From: Amia ocellicauda
Taxonomy: Eukaryota > Chordata > Actinopteri > Amiiformes > Amiidae
NCBI RefSeq assembly: GCF_036373705.1
Contig: NC_089856.1
Location: 8,984,501-9,048,500 of the forward strand
Reading direction: 5' to 3'
DNA: 64,000 bases
Numbering within the stretch: the first letter of the stretch is position 1; each line of letters starts with the position of its first letter. The notes below the pieces were generated by a model, which was not told the DNA's origin, ran no database searches, and saw only the letters and a list, made by a program, of their open reading frames with translations. Of this stretch, positions 22,907 to 34,841 are shown piece by piece. The position numbers were made by a program, and so were the translations under genes.

Positions 22907-24212
22907 TTACATTACATTACATTACATTATTTGTCATTTAGCAGACGCTCTTATCCTGGGCGACTTACATTTGTAACCATTTATACAGCTGGGCATTTTA
23001 CTGGAGCAATCTTAGTGAAGTACCTTGCTCAAGGGTACAACAGCACTAGAGCCCTGCATTTCAGCCCGAGCCTGACGGTCCCGACTTCGGGCTTCGGGCC
23101 AATTTTCACATCATAGTCCACACGCGGGCCGGGCATCGGGCCTGTTTTAGGCTCCTCCTCCTTTTTATATTTTAGACATTAATTAATTAAAAGAAACTAT
23201 GAGAAGTTGATGATGGTAAAACAAACATAGAAAGATGTTATATAATCTATCACACTGACACGCATGACAGTCTGCTCACGCACACAGGTTTCCCACGGAC
23301 AACACGAGAGCATGCTATTGCGCCTGCGCAGACCGGCTCGCATGGTGTTAGTGTCCCCGCCAGCGGCAGCAGCAGCAGCGTGTCTTCAGCGCAGCTGGAG
23401 GAGGACAGAAGAAAGCAGGACTGGATTGAAACCTCCACTGTGGACGCTGTGCTTTTTCTCCACGATGCTCTGTAAGAGACTGTTCTGCCTGTAGCCATGT
23501 TAAGACTAGGAGGCTGTCTTGTTTTTTGTTTGATTGGACTTTATTGTCATTAGTCTAACTGTTGGAAACTATTGGAAATAAGAATGGCCATATTCTGTGG
23601 TGACGCCTTGATTTTTGAGGTAAGATAACCTGCGTGTTTCATTTTATTTGTTTAGATCGTACAGCCCGTTCGTTCGTTTTTCCACACTCCATTGTGAGCA
23701 GCAGAGCAGCCTGGTCAGCTTGTCAAAAATGCCTTTTTACTGTGGTGGTGATAATAAACATTTAAACTAACATTGTGTGATATGCTTCAAGTGTTTTATA
23801 TCTATCGATTTTATTGTAGGCAAATCAAGTGTTGATTTGAGAGGCTAAATTGATCAAACGTGATCAACTCACTGTCGGCCGCTGGCTGCTTGGTCGTCAC
23901 TTTAAAAAACAAAAACTTTAATTTAACAAACAAAAAATGCTCCAAACATTTTTCTAAATTAACTTAATAAAGAAACGAAAAGAAATATAACTACTTTGCC
24001 ATTAAAAACAAAACTGAACTATTTTAATGGCTGCAACAGTAGTATAGGCTGTGTAATGGTAAGAAAAAAAAAAAACACGGGCTCCAGGCGGACTCGGGCC
24101 GATAATTGTGATCAGCTGTCGGACAAGGCCGGGCTGGGGCCTAGATTTGAGGCCCGTGCAGGGCTTTAAACAGCACTGCCCCACCCAGGGTTAGAACTCA
24201 CAACCTTCCAGT
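22907..24212. mobile_element. Fish SINE-like element (split by hAT)
   Basis: It starts with an (acatt)n run, then tttagcagacgctcttatcc and gggcgacttaca, words common to a widespread fish repeat. Its right part, gggttagaactcacaacctt, lies at 24190-24209. The two halves are separated by the hAT element 23048-24169. It interrupts unit 2 of the tandem repeat. Confidence 0.7.
23048..24169. mobile_element. Non-autonomous hAT element, copy 1
   Basis: The ends agagccctgca and tgcagggcttta are inverse, and the 8-bp target duplication acagcact flanks both sides (23040-23047, 24170-24177). The 1,122-bp interior has GC-rich gggcttcgggcc-type subterminal repeats and a segment on the - strand starting MATGRTVSYRASWRK, conserved in copy 2. 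No transposase is seen. Confidence 0.85.
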
Positions 24213-25129
24213 TAAGGCTTCCGAGCTGTATCAGTAGGTTTCAGATTTGAGCAGGCATTTGTAGTTTAAATGCATGTGTTATTACATGTATAATTTTCAA
24301 CTTCAATCCAATGCAGTATACTTTTGAGGTTTCCAATATTTTGTCATTTTAAGTGTGTATTTCAATGTCAGTGGACCATAATACTAATTTCTTGTTTGCA
24401 TGCATCAATTATGTAAGGTACCATTGTATTTTTCACCAGTGGTGACGAAACTAACCACAATCAAGCATAACATTGCCATTTATTATAGTACCAAGTTTTG
24501 TGAGTTTCTGAATTTGGCTTATGTATTTCTTCTGATGTCAAATTTCATATTTTTGAAAATATGCATATTTAACATACGTTCACAGGCATTGGCTTGTGGC
24601 GGCCATGGTTTAGTGTGCACTCACTTGCCTTTTGCAAATTTGATAGATAGCAGTATCTATGTAACATATGCAAAGTTTCAGTACACTGGGCTTTATAGTT
24701 CCGGAGCAGTAGCCATTTTAATATTCGCACACAGACACATGTTAAATGCAATATGGCAGCTTCACCATGTACCACACGAAATTCATTCTCTGGTATTATG
24801 ATCAAGGCATAGGCATGAAGATATTTGCAGAGTTTCATGTGTGTACTGCATTCTAGGGTTGGCTGTGCTACGGGTTTGCTGGCTCCGGCTCCGGAGTGGC
24901 TCCAGAGGTTCAGCTCCAGCTCCAGGCTGGCTCCGGAGCTGATGAAGGCCCCCTGCTCCAGCTCCAGGCTGGCTCCAGCAGCCCCAGCTCCAGCTCCGGT
25001 GCAGCTCCACACTGCAGCTCCAGCTCCTGCAGCTTTTAACCAGCTCCAGCTCCGGAGCCACAAAAAACAGTGCAAACTATGATGCGATCATTATTTATAT
25101 CATTTCCTTTTTTACTTCTTTTATGTAAA

Positions 25130-25597
25130 TAACTGTTTAACAAAACCACGCTGGAGTGGCTTAAAAATAAAAAGGTCAATGTCCTGGAGTGGCCTAGTCA
25201 ATGTCTGGACATCAATCCAATTGAGAATATCTTGAAACATTGCTGTTCACCATAGGTCCCCATCCAACTTGATGGAGCTTGAGCAATTGTGCAAAGAAGA
25301 ATGGGCAAACATTGCTGTGTCCAGATGTGCAAAGCTGGTAGAGACTTATATACATAGACTCATGGCTGTAATTGCTGCCAAAGGTGCCTCTACCAAATAT
25401 TGACTGAAGAGGTTGATTACTTATGCATTCAATTATTGTATGTTTTGTAGTAAAAATGTAGATCATATTTTTCATTTAGACATTATGGACATTTTCGGTG
25501 TTGATCAGTGGCAAAAACTGATAAAATCCATTCTGATTTCATGTTGTAACACAATGACATGTGAAAAAGTCCAAGAGGGGTGAATACTTTTGAGAGC
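25130..25597 (+). pseudogene. Tc1 transposase 3' fragment
   Basis: This contains decayed versions of the Tc1 tail: VLEWPSQ-like near 25182, INPIENI near 25215, then AKGASTKY and TGA near 25404. An A/T-rich 3' end follows, terminating in gaatacttttgagagccact. The 5' two-thirds are missing. It is a different Tc1 family from the two named above. Confidence 0.75.
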
Positions 25598-25599
25598 CA

Positions 25600-27603
25600 C
25601 TGTAAAATCAAGCCACACAGCAATCTCTATAGACAAGCATTGGCAGTAGAATTAACTTTACTGAGAGCTCAATGACTTTCGACGTGGCACCGTCATAGGA
25701 TGCCACCTTTCCAACAAGTCAGTTCGTCAAATTTCTATCCTGCTAGAGCTGCCCTGGTGAGCTGTAAGTGCTGTTATTGTTAAGAGGGAACATCTAGGAA
25801 CAACAACAGCTCAGCCGCCAAGTGGTCGGCCACACAAACTCACAGAATGGGACATTTTTTGTTTGTTAAATTAAAGTTTTTGTTTTTTAAAGTGACGACC
25901 AAGCAGCCAGCGGCCGACAGTGAGTTGATCACGTTTGATCAATTTAGCCTCTCAAATCAACACTTGACTTGCCTACAATAAAATCGATAGATATAAAACA
26001 CTTGAAGCATATCACACAATGTTAGTTTAAATGTTTATTATCACCACCACAGTAAAAAGGCATTTTTGACAAGCTGACCAGGCTGCTCTGCTGCTCACAA
26101 TGGAGTGTGGAAAAACGAACGAACGGGCTGTACGAGCTAAACAAATAAAATGAAACACGCAGGTTATCTTACCTCAAAAAACAAGGCGTCACCACAGAAT
26201 ATGGCCATTCTTATTTCCAATAGTTTCCAACAGTTAGACTAATGACAATAAAGTCCAATCAAACAAAAAACAAGACAGCCTCCTAGTCTTAACATGGCTA
26301 CAGCCAGAAGAACAGTTTCTTACAGAGCATCGTGGAGAAAAAGCACAGCGTCCACAGTGGAGGTTTCAATCCAGTCCTGCTTTCTTCTGTCCTCCTCCAG
26401 CTGCGCTGAAGACACGCTGCTGCTGCTGCCGCTGGCGGGGACACTAACACCATGCGAGCCGGTCTGCGCAGGCGCGGTAGCTCTCGTGTTGTCCGTGGGA
26501 ATCGTGTGTGTGTGTGTGTGTGTGAGCAGACTGTGTCATGTGTGTCAGTGTGATAGGTTATAAAACGTCTTTCTATGTTTGTTTTACCATCATCAACTTC
26601 ACATTGTTTCTTTTAATTAATTAATGTCTAAAATCTAAAACATAAAACAGGCCCGATGCCCGGCCCGCGTGTGAACTATGATGTGAAAATTGGCCCGAAG
26701 CCCGGCCCTAGGGGTGTAAATAAGTCGGGGCCCGTCGGGCTCGGGCTGAAATGCAGGGCTCTAAATGGGACTGTTGAGTGCTGAAGTACATAGTGCATAA
26801 AAATAGTCTTTCGTTAGTTGCAACAATCACTTCCGAGTGCCAGACTGCTTCTGAAAGCAACATCATCAGAAGAACTGTTTGTTGGGAGCTTCATGAAATT
26901 GGTTTCCATGGTCGAGCAGTCGCACAAGCCTAAGATCTCCATGCGCAATGCCAAGTATCGGCTAGAGTGGTGTTAAGCTGGTGGAAATGCGATCTCTGAA
27001 GTGATAAATCACGCTTCACCATCTGGCAGTCCAACAGAGGAATCTGGGTTTGGTGGATGCCAGGAGAATGCTACCTGCATGAATGCATAGACCAACTGTA
27101 AAGTTTGGAGGAGGAATAATGGTCTCAGGGCTCGGCCCCTTTGTCCCACTGAATGGAAATCTTAATGCTACAGCCTACAATGACATTCTAGATGATTTTG
27201 CACTTCCACATTTGTGGTAACAGTTTGGGGAAGGCCCTTGCCTGTTTCAGAATGACAACCCATGCACAAAGTGAGGTCCGTACAGAAACACTTGTCGAGA
27301 TTGGTGTGGAAGAACTTGACTGGCCTACACAGAACCCTGAACTCAACGCCATCCCACCTTTGGGATGAATGGAAAGCCGACTGTGAGCCAGGACTGGTCG
27401 CCCAACATCAGTGCCCGACCTCACTAATGCTCTTGTGGCTGAAATCCCCTCAACAATGTTCCAACATCTAGTGGAAAGCCTTCCCATAAGAGTGGAGGCT
27501 GTTATTGCATCAAAGGGGGGACCAACTCCATATTAATGTCCATGATTTTGGAATGAGATGTTTGATGAGCAGGTGTCCACATATTTTTGGCCATGTAGTG
27601 TAT
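25600..27603 (+). pseudogene. Old Tc1 element, many disruptions, split by hAT
   Basis: Before removing the hAT copy (25854-26763), two halves read as one Tc1 element on the + strand. Remnants include CLFQNDNPC near the second Asp and WPTQNPELNAI near the Glu, then IRVEAVIASKGGPTPY. Stops and frame changes are numerous, and the 3' end has the familiar tttttggccatgtagtgt terminus. Confidence 0.75.
25854..26763. mobile_element. Non-autonomous hAT element, copy 2
   Basis: This is a reverse-orientation copy of 23048-24169, with the 8-bp duplication aatgggac at 25846-25853 and 26764-26771. The right end, tgcagggctcta, is complete. The left end lacks ~230 bp including the terminal repeat, yet starts exactly at the duplication. 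The conserved MATARRTVSYRASW segment is at 26294. Confidence 0.85.
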
Positions 27604-28828
27604 GTACTTTGAGCCCCTGTCCAGTATTTTTGGAAGATGTCTGGTTATTTTAAGTACTACACAGTAGTAATTTAAGTATTGAATATGTCGTTAAAAATGT
27701 TATCAGTGTACAATTTGCTCTCCAGCAATGCCAGCTCCAGCTCCTCTCCGCCTCCGGAGCACAACTAACAAAAACTGTCCAGCTCCGCTCCGGCTCCGGG
27801 TCCTGGAGCCACGGCCAACCCAACTGCATTACAGTGTGCAGGAAATGTGTGACGTGTCTGACACGCATACGATTTTTTCTTTGGCCCGCAGCACTCAAGT
27901 TTTTCACAGGGGCAACTCGCCTTTAACAACCGTGGTAGTACTCTGTACTAGTGTCATGCATGACAATTTGTGGCTGAGAGGTCATTTCGGTTCTGGAGTA
28001 GAAGGCATCAGTGAACCCAAGATGCCGGCAATACCGTGCGACCGACCGACTTCTGATTAAATAGCCTAATAGTGGGGCATATGAGGTATGCATTAATATG
28101 AAGTGGCATATTCATGTGTCAGTTGGTTTTGGAGAATAATATTTTTGTAGCATTTCACAATTTTGCAGCTAAACGCAAAATGCCAGCAGCATAATGTGAC
28201 TAGCAGTGTAGCTTTCTCTGCATTTGTAGGTATAAGTGTTTCCTACAACTCTTGCGAGTTTCGTGCGTGTATGAGCGTTTTAGAGACATTTCAAGTTTCA
28301 AGTTTTCTGCATTCAAGAAATATGCAATTTCCAAGCTTGACCACATGATGGCGGTAAAGGCCTACATAAGGAATGTCACAGAAATTTTGACAGAAATTAA
28401 ATGCTGTCATTTTCATTGGTGTACAGCAGCCATGTTTTGTGTCCTACTTGACAACTTTGAAAAATGTTTGTACTAGTGTTAATCACTGATGTAAGCCCCT
28501 TAGGCTTGACAGTTCTGTAGATATTCACTGCTGGATGTGGCATGTCGTCGATAATCGTGGCCACCGCGCCATGTCACCGTTGGTGACAAAACTCACTACA
28601 ATTAAGTAACAATTTTCAATTTTCAGGGGTCAGATTTAATGCGTTTATAAATACATGTATTTTCATACGTGCACAGTCACTTGCCTCTTGCAGAAGTGAT
28701 AGATAGCACGATCTATGGAAGATGCGCAAAGTTTCAGGGCACTGGGCTTTAGAGTTCCGCAGCAGTAGCCTTTTTCATATTCGCATGCGGACACATGTTA
28801 AATCCAACATAAGCACTTCGTGCATGGA

Positions 28829-28832
28829 AACC

Positions 28833-28880
<48 letters not shown>

Positions 28881-29171
28881 TGTATATAGTCATTTATAAT
28901 CACAACATTAATAATGGACTTAAAACTGCAAGTGAAATCACTTGCTTGTACAAACTATGAGCCTTTTCTGTGAGTTAACAGACTGACATTGTGTGGTCCC
29001 AAATAAAGACTGTCACGAAGAGAAAATATGGGAGGAGTGAGGTTGTCTTATTCTGCAACTGAATTCAACAAATGCCTTTAAACAATGATTAATCTGAGAT
29101 ATTCCCTGCCGAGTACTGCTGGTCATTAACATTGGTCTCATTTTGAACAAACAACAACATAATATACTTAG

Positions 29172-29223
<52 letters not shown>

Positions 29224-29249
29224 CTAACAACAGCAACAACAACAACAAC

Positions 29250-29297
<48 letters not shown>

Positions 29298-29354
29298 CAT
29301 CATCATAACTGTTAATATTTAATATTGTAACATTTGTAAGTCGTCCTGGGTAAA

Positions 29355-29422
<68 letters not shown>
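28829..29422. repeat. Cluster of (AAT)n and (ACT)n microsatellites
   Basis: Runs of aat lie at 28833-28876, 29249-29297 and 29355-29422, with act repeats at 29173-29223. They follow the end of the 1.35-kb repeat array. The sequence between them is unremarkable. Confidence 0.9.
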
Positions 29423-29424
<2 letters not shown>

Positions 29425-29455
29425 TTGTGATTTTACACTCTCTCCAAGACTTTAC

Positions 29456-29598
29456 CTGTTTTTGAAGGACCAGTCAGTCTCCGCTTGTTGTACAGGCTCT
29501 TCTCAAATTGCACAGTAAGTGTCTTGCTGGGGTGAGCCAACGCCCCGTCGATATCTGAACATCTGTCCGCCCTTGATGCTCTGATTCGGTCATTTATA
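29456..29598 (-). promoter_or_regulatory. Candidate TATA promoter and 5' exon on the minus strand
   Basis: On the - strand a TATA-like tataaatg (29598-29591) is followed ~135 bases later by a strong donor, aaaacag/gtaaag (exon end 29456). The sequence between is unique and GC-richer than its surroundings. Position and strand suit a non-coding first exon of the S100-like gene, with a start near 29565. This is inference only. Confidence 0.3.
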
Positions 29599-29599
29599 C

Positions 29600-30877
29600 G
29601 AAGCCCATCCCTGCCACCATCCCTCCATCCCTCCATCCCTCCATCACTTAGCAACCGCAGGAGAGGAGAGTGCTGGGCTGGTAATCAGATCCGAGGGGCA
29701 GTGAGGGCTGTTAGGGCTTTAAAAAAAACTTAAATCAAGAAGAGTCAATAAACAGCTGGAGACAACAATCGCTAATTACACTGTTTACAGTGAAAAAACA
29801 GAACATGTGGTTTCTATTTATAATTGCTTAATATTAGTTCTATCATTATGGTTTCTTAAAAGTCACTCAACTACTTCCTGCTGTTTCGTTGTGCATTATC
29901 GCTCTGCACTTACATCAAATATAAATCTTATTATTGTAAATGATTTAGTAAAGTAACGGTGAACTTGGGTCAGCCCAGTGTTCTATAAATGTATGAGTTA
30001 TTAAATTTTTGATCTAATGTAATGAGTAGTTGTCCTTTGTGACTATCTTATCATCACAACCTTAAATTTCAAACACATTTATGCAAGTCAGTAGTCATAT
30101 CATTCACGATTAGGGATAGATGTGTTTAGGAATGATTATTTACACAGTGTACACTGTAGTGGTCAGCAACAAGGTGTCGAAGCAATTATATTGGTCCATA
30201 AACGTGACGAAAAATCCTAAACACTGCGTTTTGAAAAGTGTTCTCAATGTGATGCAAAAGTGTAAATTTAACACGTATCAATTATTTATTACAATGTAGG
30301 TTATGCTACATAGATGAAGCTGGACATCTGTATTTCTTCAAATGACGTGAGATTCTGCATTCGATAAATTCATTGAATAATACGTTTATTATGTATTATG
30401 TATCTTCCTATGGCACCATTTCTTACGTGGGTATTTCAGTTGTGGATGATGTCTCAGCACTGTGCCCTACAGTAAGCTGAATTTCTACAGCGCTCTGTGG
30501 AGGAACTCATAGACTAAACATAATTTTATTTTAACTACTAATGAGTCCATTATGATTATATGCATAATGTAAAATTTCAGTGAAAAGGGATTAGAAACTC
30601 CCCAGTGTTTTCTTACTGGATGTGGTACCATAGTGCACTCAGTGATCGGTATAACCGACAAGGTTCTCCATGAGCAGTAACAGCAGAAATATTTATTTTC
30701 CTTGTACTGGACAGCCAGATTATATTGTCACTAATATGCTGCGATATGAATTGTATATTAACGATACAACTATTAATAGTATATGACTATTAGTAGTACT
30801 GTAGGTGTGTATATATACAGTCACCTCCAATATCATTGGTAAAGATGAGATGAGAAAAAAACGCTGTATAAAATATA
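29600..30877. other. Intergenic, no gene seen
   Basis: AT-rich unique sequence. A short tatacagtcacctccaatat piece at 30815 resembles a DNA-transposon end. No supported gene is present. Confidence 0.5.
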
Positions 30878-32098
30878 CACTCACCTAAAGGATTATTAGG
30901 AACACCTGTTCAATTTCTCATTAATGCAATTATCTAACCAACCAATCACATGGCAGTTGCTTCAATGCATTTAGGGGTGTGGTCCTGGTCAAGACAATCT
31001 CCTGAACTCCAAACTGAATGTCTGAATGGGAAAGAAAGGTGATTTAAGCAATTTTGAGCGTGGCATGGTTGTTGGTGCCAGACGGGCCGGTCTGAGTATT
31101 TCACAATCTGCTCAGTTACTGGGATTTTCACGCACAACCATTTCTAGGGTTTACAAAGAATGGTGTGAAAAGGGAAAAACATCCAGTATGCGGCAGTCCT
31201 GTGGGCGAAAATGCCTTGTTGATGCTAGAGGTCAGAGGAGAATGGGCCGACTGATTCAAGCTGATAGAAGAGCAACTTTGACTGAAATAACCACTCGTTA
31301 CAACCGAGGTATGCAGCAAAGCATTTGTGAAGCCACAACACGTACAACCTTGAGGCGGATGGGCTACAACAGCAGAAGACCCCACCGGGTACCACTCATC
31401 TCCACTACAAATAGGAAAAAGAGGCTACAATTTGCACAAGCTCACCAAAATTGGACAGTTGAAGACTGGAAAAATGTTGCCTGGTCTGATGAGTCTCGAT
31501 TTCTGTTGAGACATTCAGATGGTAGAGTCAGAATTTGGCGTAAACAGAATGAGAACATGGATCCATCATGCCTTGTTACCACTGTGCAGGCTGGTGGTGG
31601 TGGTGTAATGGTGTGGGGGATGTTTTCTTGGCACACTTTAGGCCCCTTAGTGCCAATTGGGCATCGTTTAAATGCCACGGCCTACCTTAGCATTGTTTCT
31701 GACCATGTCCATCCCTTTATGACCACCATGTACCCATCCTCTGATGGCTACTTCCAGCAGGATAATGCACCATGTCACAAAGGTCGAATCATTTCAAATT
31801 GGTTTCTTGAACATGACAATGAGTTCACTGTACTAAACTGGCCCACACAGTCACCAGATCTCAACCCAATAGAGCATCTTTGGGATGTGGTGGAACTGGA
31901 GCTTCGTGCCCTGGATGTGCATCCCACAAATCTCCATCAACTGCAAGATGCTATCCTATCAATATGGGCCAACATTTCTAAAGAATGCTTTCAGCACCTT
32001 GTTGAATCAATGCCACGTAGAATTAAGGCAGTTCTGAAGGCGAAAGGGGGTCAAACACAGTATTAGTATGGTGTTCCTAATAATCCTTTAGGTGAGTG
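30878..32098 (+). mobile_element. DD36E Tc1/mariner element, copy 2 (apparently intact)
   Basis: The inverted ends cactcacctaaaggattatt are complete and flanked by TA at 30876-30877 and 32099-32100. At 1,221 bp it is the same length as copy 1. It holds the only uninterrupted transposase of the three copies. The right side adjoins a decayed Tc1 end (32101). Confidence 0.95.
31026..32066 (+). CDS. DD36E (Incomer-type) Tc1/mariner transposase, uninterrupted
   Basis: A 346-residue frame starts ATGGGAAAGAAAGG and ends at TAG 32064-32066. Residues 1-120 hold the two helix-turn-helix parts (SISQSAQLLGFSRTTIS at 24-40) and a basic stretch. The DDE domain has Asp155 in AWSDESRF, Asp246 in FQQDNAPCH and Glu283 in PIEHLWD. 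I count 36 residues between Asp246 and Glu283, so it is DD36E and not the DD34E of ordinary Tc1. This spacing matches the published DD36E/Incomer group of vertebrates. It would cut and paste its own element at TA sites in the nucleus. All three catalytic residues are present and there are no stops, so it could be active. Expression is unknown. Confidence 0.93.
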   Translation: MGKKGDLSNFERGMVVGARRAGLSISQSAQLLGFSRTTISRVYKEWCEKGKTSSMRQSCGRKCLVDARGQRRMGRLIQADRRATLTEITTRYNRGMQQSICEATTRTTLRRMGYNSRRPHRVPLISTTNRKKRLQFAQAHQNWTVEDWKNVAWSDESRFLLRHSDGRVRIWRKQNENMDPSCLVTTVQAGGGGVMVWGMFSWHTLGPLVPIGHRLNATAYLSIVSDHVHPFMTTMYPSSDGYFQQDNAPCHKGRIISNWFLEHDNEFTVLNWPTQSPDLNPIEHLWDVVELELRALDVHPTNLHQLQDAILSIWANISKECFQHLVESMPRRIKAVLKAKGGQTQY

Positions 32099-32100
32099 TA

Positions 32101-32520
32101 TAGTACCTATAGAAAGTCTATAACCTCTTTCTAACGGTCCACCACTTGGACCATTGCCCAAAACTGGTTGTTTTTTCATTTATCTTGACATGCTACTCAA
32201 AAAATTCAAGGGAAAAAAATATTCTAGAAATTTGTAGAAAACTAATTAAAAATCAAAACTGAAATAGCTTGGTTGGATAAGTGTCCACCCCCTTTGCTAA
32301 ATTAGCTCAGGTGTAAGTTAATTTGTCTCCACTGATGTTACATTGTAGGGATTCACATGTCTTCAGGATTAATTCAGCAGTTCCTGTAGATTCCTTCACC
32401 TGGGGAGTGCATTCCAAAGCAAAGACACAATTATGAGCACCAAGGAGCTTTTAAAAGAAATCCAGCAGAAGTATTGGAAAGGGGCAGATCAGGGTATGGA
32501 TATATAAAAAAAAAAAAAAC
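32101..32520 (+). pseudogene. 5' half of a decayed Tc1 element
   Basis: The words aaaaaaatattctag, gaaatagcttggttggataagtgtc and ctcaggtgtaa recur in the relic at 58858-60385. No transposase frame survives. It ends in an A run at 32505-32520. Confidence 0.6.
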
Positions 32521-34841
32521 CACAAAGGCCTTGAATATCCTTTGGAGCTATAGCTTGGGGTTATCAATGATCACATCTTTATCATATGACTCTGAAGCTG
32601 TTGCAATGCTGTTATGAAATTAAGTCAATACATGTGACTTCACAGCCTTTGTTTTAAAGTGTGCATTTAATTTTAACATTGTTATTACAATATAATCCAG
32701 AGATCAGGCCATTAGGCAAGCATTACTGTCTTTACCCAAAACATAAAACAAAGAAAACAAAGGACATGTTTCACAAGCTTCTTATTGCATTATCATTTTA
32801 AGTGCACAATAATTAACACCAGGTGAAAATAAATTATAGCATCAAGTCAAGAACAAGACGGTTATGAGTTTTGATTTGTCGAGAGACCTTGTTATCAGAG
32901 TACAATATTTAAAGAACCAAAAGTGAATAGCAACTTTGTAATAATAGAGCACTATTCAGTACCTGTTTGAGAAAGGTACTTATCATAGGATAACACTGCT
33001 CTGTAATCTGTAATTATTCTTACTTGCTTATTTGTACTGTGTGTCCCTGATTGAGACAGGAACAATATAGGACTAACACACTGGCCATGATTGTATAAAA
33101 TGAGCTTTAAACTATATGATGAAGCATGCACCTTTCTGACGTTATTAAATATTAAACTTTGCTATTCCTTTCACATTAATATATTTGCATTCAAAGGTCA
33201 CTTCAAATGTAGGAGAAGAGGTCATGAGCCTTCATTGTGGCTACATGGTTTGTCCAGTTTGATAGCAGACATATTGAGCCCAGACCTTCAAGACGCCATC
33301 GATCTATCACATTCAGTATACACTGTCCATGTTTCATATACACCAACAATATCCATATATCATTAACATAGGAGCTGCAAAATTAAACTGTTTATATTGC
33401 AAGTAAATACTGATGCAAGTTCACCACAGCCGTTTGTCATACAAAGCAGTGAAGAGGATTTCCAGTAGGTTTATTGAGGAGGTCTGTACGATGTGCACAT
33501 AGAATGCCGTCCAGGAACTCAAAAAAGCAATTAGCAGTGCATGCTGGTCAGAAAATCCTCCAAGTGTCTGATCTTTAGTTCTGTTCTGTCAGGAAACAAC
33601 AGGATCAGGAGGCTATCTGATGGGTCTCCTGAGGGGGGGGGTAATCACAAAGGTTTATATTCACTCTGGAATATGAAACAGCTGTATAAATTTGTAGGCT
33701 GCATGGCAGAATGCTCCTGTGCTATAGAAATCAAGGAACAGGAAAGACCTACCTGGATTTGGAAGCGTGCGCTAAATTACCATTATTATTAATAATAACA
33801 ATAGCAGTAGAAGCAGGGTTCAGGTTATGTTACTAAGTGAAGTGAAGGAGTACTATTGCTAAGCAGTCAGTGACAAAACTGGGGGGGGGGAAATTAGTTC
33901 TGTGTGTTCTATATAGAAGACAAACCCACAGTACTGTACATTGTACATTGTGTACTCTGTACCTGTATTCTACCAATTGTCAGGTTGCTGTACCTTTTTA
34001 CATGTCTGGGTTGGAGATCAACACTATAAAAAGGCAACATTGTGTCTCCAAAAAAAAAAAAGTGAATGAGATACAGATATTATTATTATTATTATTGATT
34101 ATTTACCTCTGGAGTCTTTTCATAGTCCCCCCTCTTCTTCATTATCAAATCTGAAACAAATAAATACATGAAAGAGCCTTAAAATACAGACAAAATGTAA
34201 TAACCGCGATATAAAAAGCTCCAATATTCATAGTAAACAAAGCATTATAATGCATTCAGTCATCGTTACAGCCAACATATATTACATGTGCACAACTTGA
34301 AAAAGAAAAAATCACTATTAAAAGCATAAATTATACATAAAAACCCAGAGGTAAAGGAAGAATGATCTCAATGCATAACAATAAAATTAATAGAATGAGA
34401 AAAGTACAAGTGGTATAGTTTTTTCCACAGTTTTTTTCCACTCCTTAAATTCAACCCACAAGCTGCTACAATATTGAAAGGAATGCACCAGACTGGCAGC
34501 CTACTAGCCATAATCAATATGTTATACCTCTTCAAGTTCTATTACCTATTCCTGTTCCTGTTATAACATGGTGAGCAGACAATCTTTCACCTTTTCACAC
34601 TGGTTCAGAAGGGACACAAGGGTCTACTCATGGCTGAGGACTAAAGCAGCTCTCACAGAGGACTGGAGCTCACAGGAGCCCTGGAACACACCTGGGTGGC
34701 AGTTGTGACAAGCCCAGTAACCCTGTCCGACAGCCACTCACGTGCCACCCCCAGGGAAAATCCTGGCCCCAGTGGGCTCTGACAACACCCACCGACTGCA
34801 GCCAGCGCTGTCGGGACTATAGGCCTCAACCTGCGCTCTGA
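32521..34841. other. Intergenic, no gene seen
   Basis: AT-rich sequence with short g, a and att runs (33630, 33881, 34050, 34078). The short open frames show no family resemblance. It includes the presumed 3' flank of the Ig-domain gene on the - strand. Confidence 0.45.

Larger units (their letters stand above)
24853..27822. mobile_element. hAT-like element with GGGTTGGC ends, filled by Tc1 insertions
   Basis: The 8-bp duplication actgcatt lies at 24845-24852 and 27823-27830. The ends are ctagggttggctgtg and the inverse of tgggttggccgtgg. The subterminal parts are rich in cagctccagctccgg hexamers (24890-25070, 27725-27815). Two Tc1 fragments and a second hAT lie inside. Before these insertions the element was probably only some 400-500 bp. 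Confidence 0.75.
21490..28800. repeat. Tandem ~1.35-kb repeat, three partial units with insertions
   Basis: Unit 1 runs from aactagaagttgcatgcagc (21495) to about 22876. Unit 2 starts again at aactagacgtttacatgcaac (22879) and continues through two large insertions to about 28300. A partial unit 3 (about 28310-28800) follows. Shared words include ggcttccaagctatatcag / ggcttccgagctgtatcag and cacttgccttttgcaaattt. The repeat has no recognisable coding frame. Removing the SINE and hAT insertions restores continuity of unit 2, which lacks a block that units 1 and 3 keep. Confidence 0.7.

Noticed and set aside
24569-25082. Frames rich in Ala/Gly/Leu/Pro across the cagctccagctccgg repeat
   Set aside because: They come from the hexamer repeat in the hAT-like element and are open in several frames at once.
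26294-26563. An 89-codon frame (MATARRTVSYRASW...) as a gene
   Set aside because: It is shared by both hAT copies, so it belongs to the element. It has no stop-free extension, domain or splice support. I keep it only as a conserved internal segment.
28829-29422. A CRISPR-like array from regular short repeats
   Set aside because: The repeats are trinucleotide microsatellites without spacers, in a vertebrate genome.
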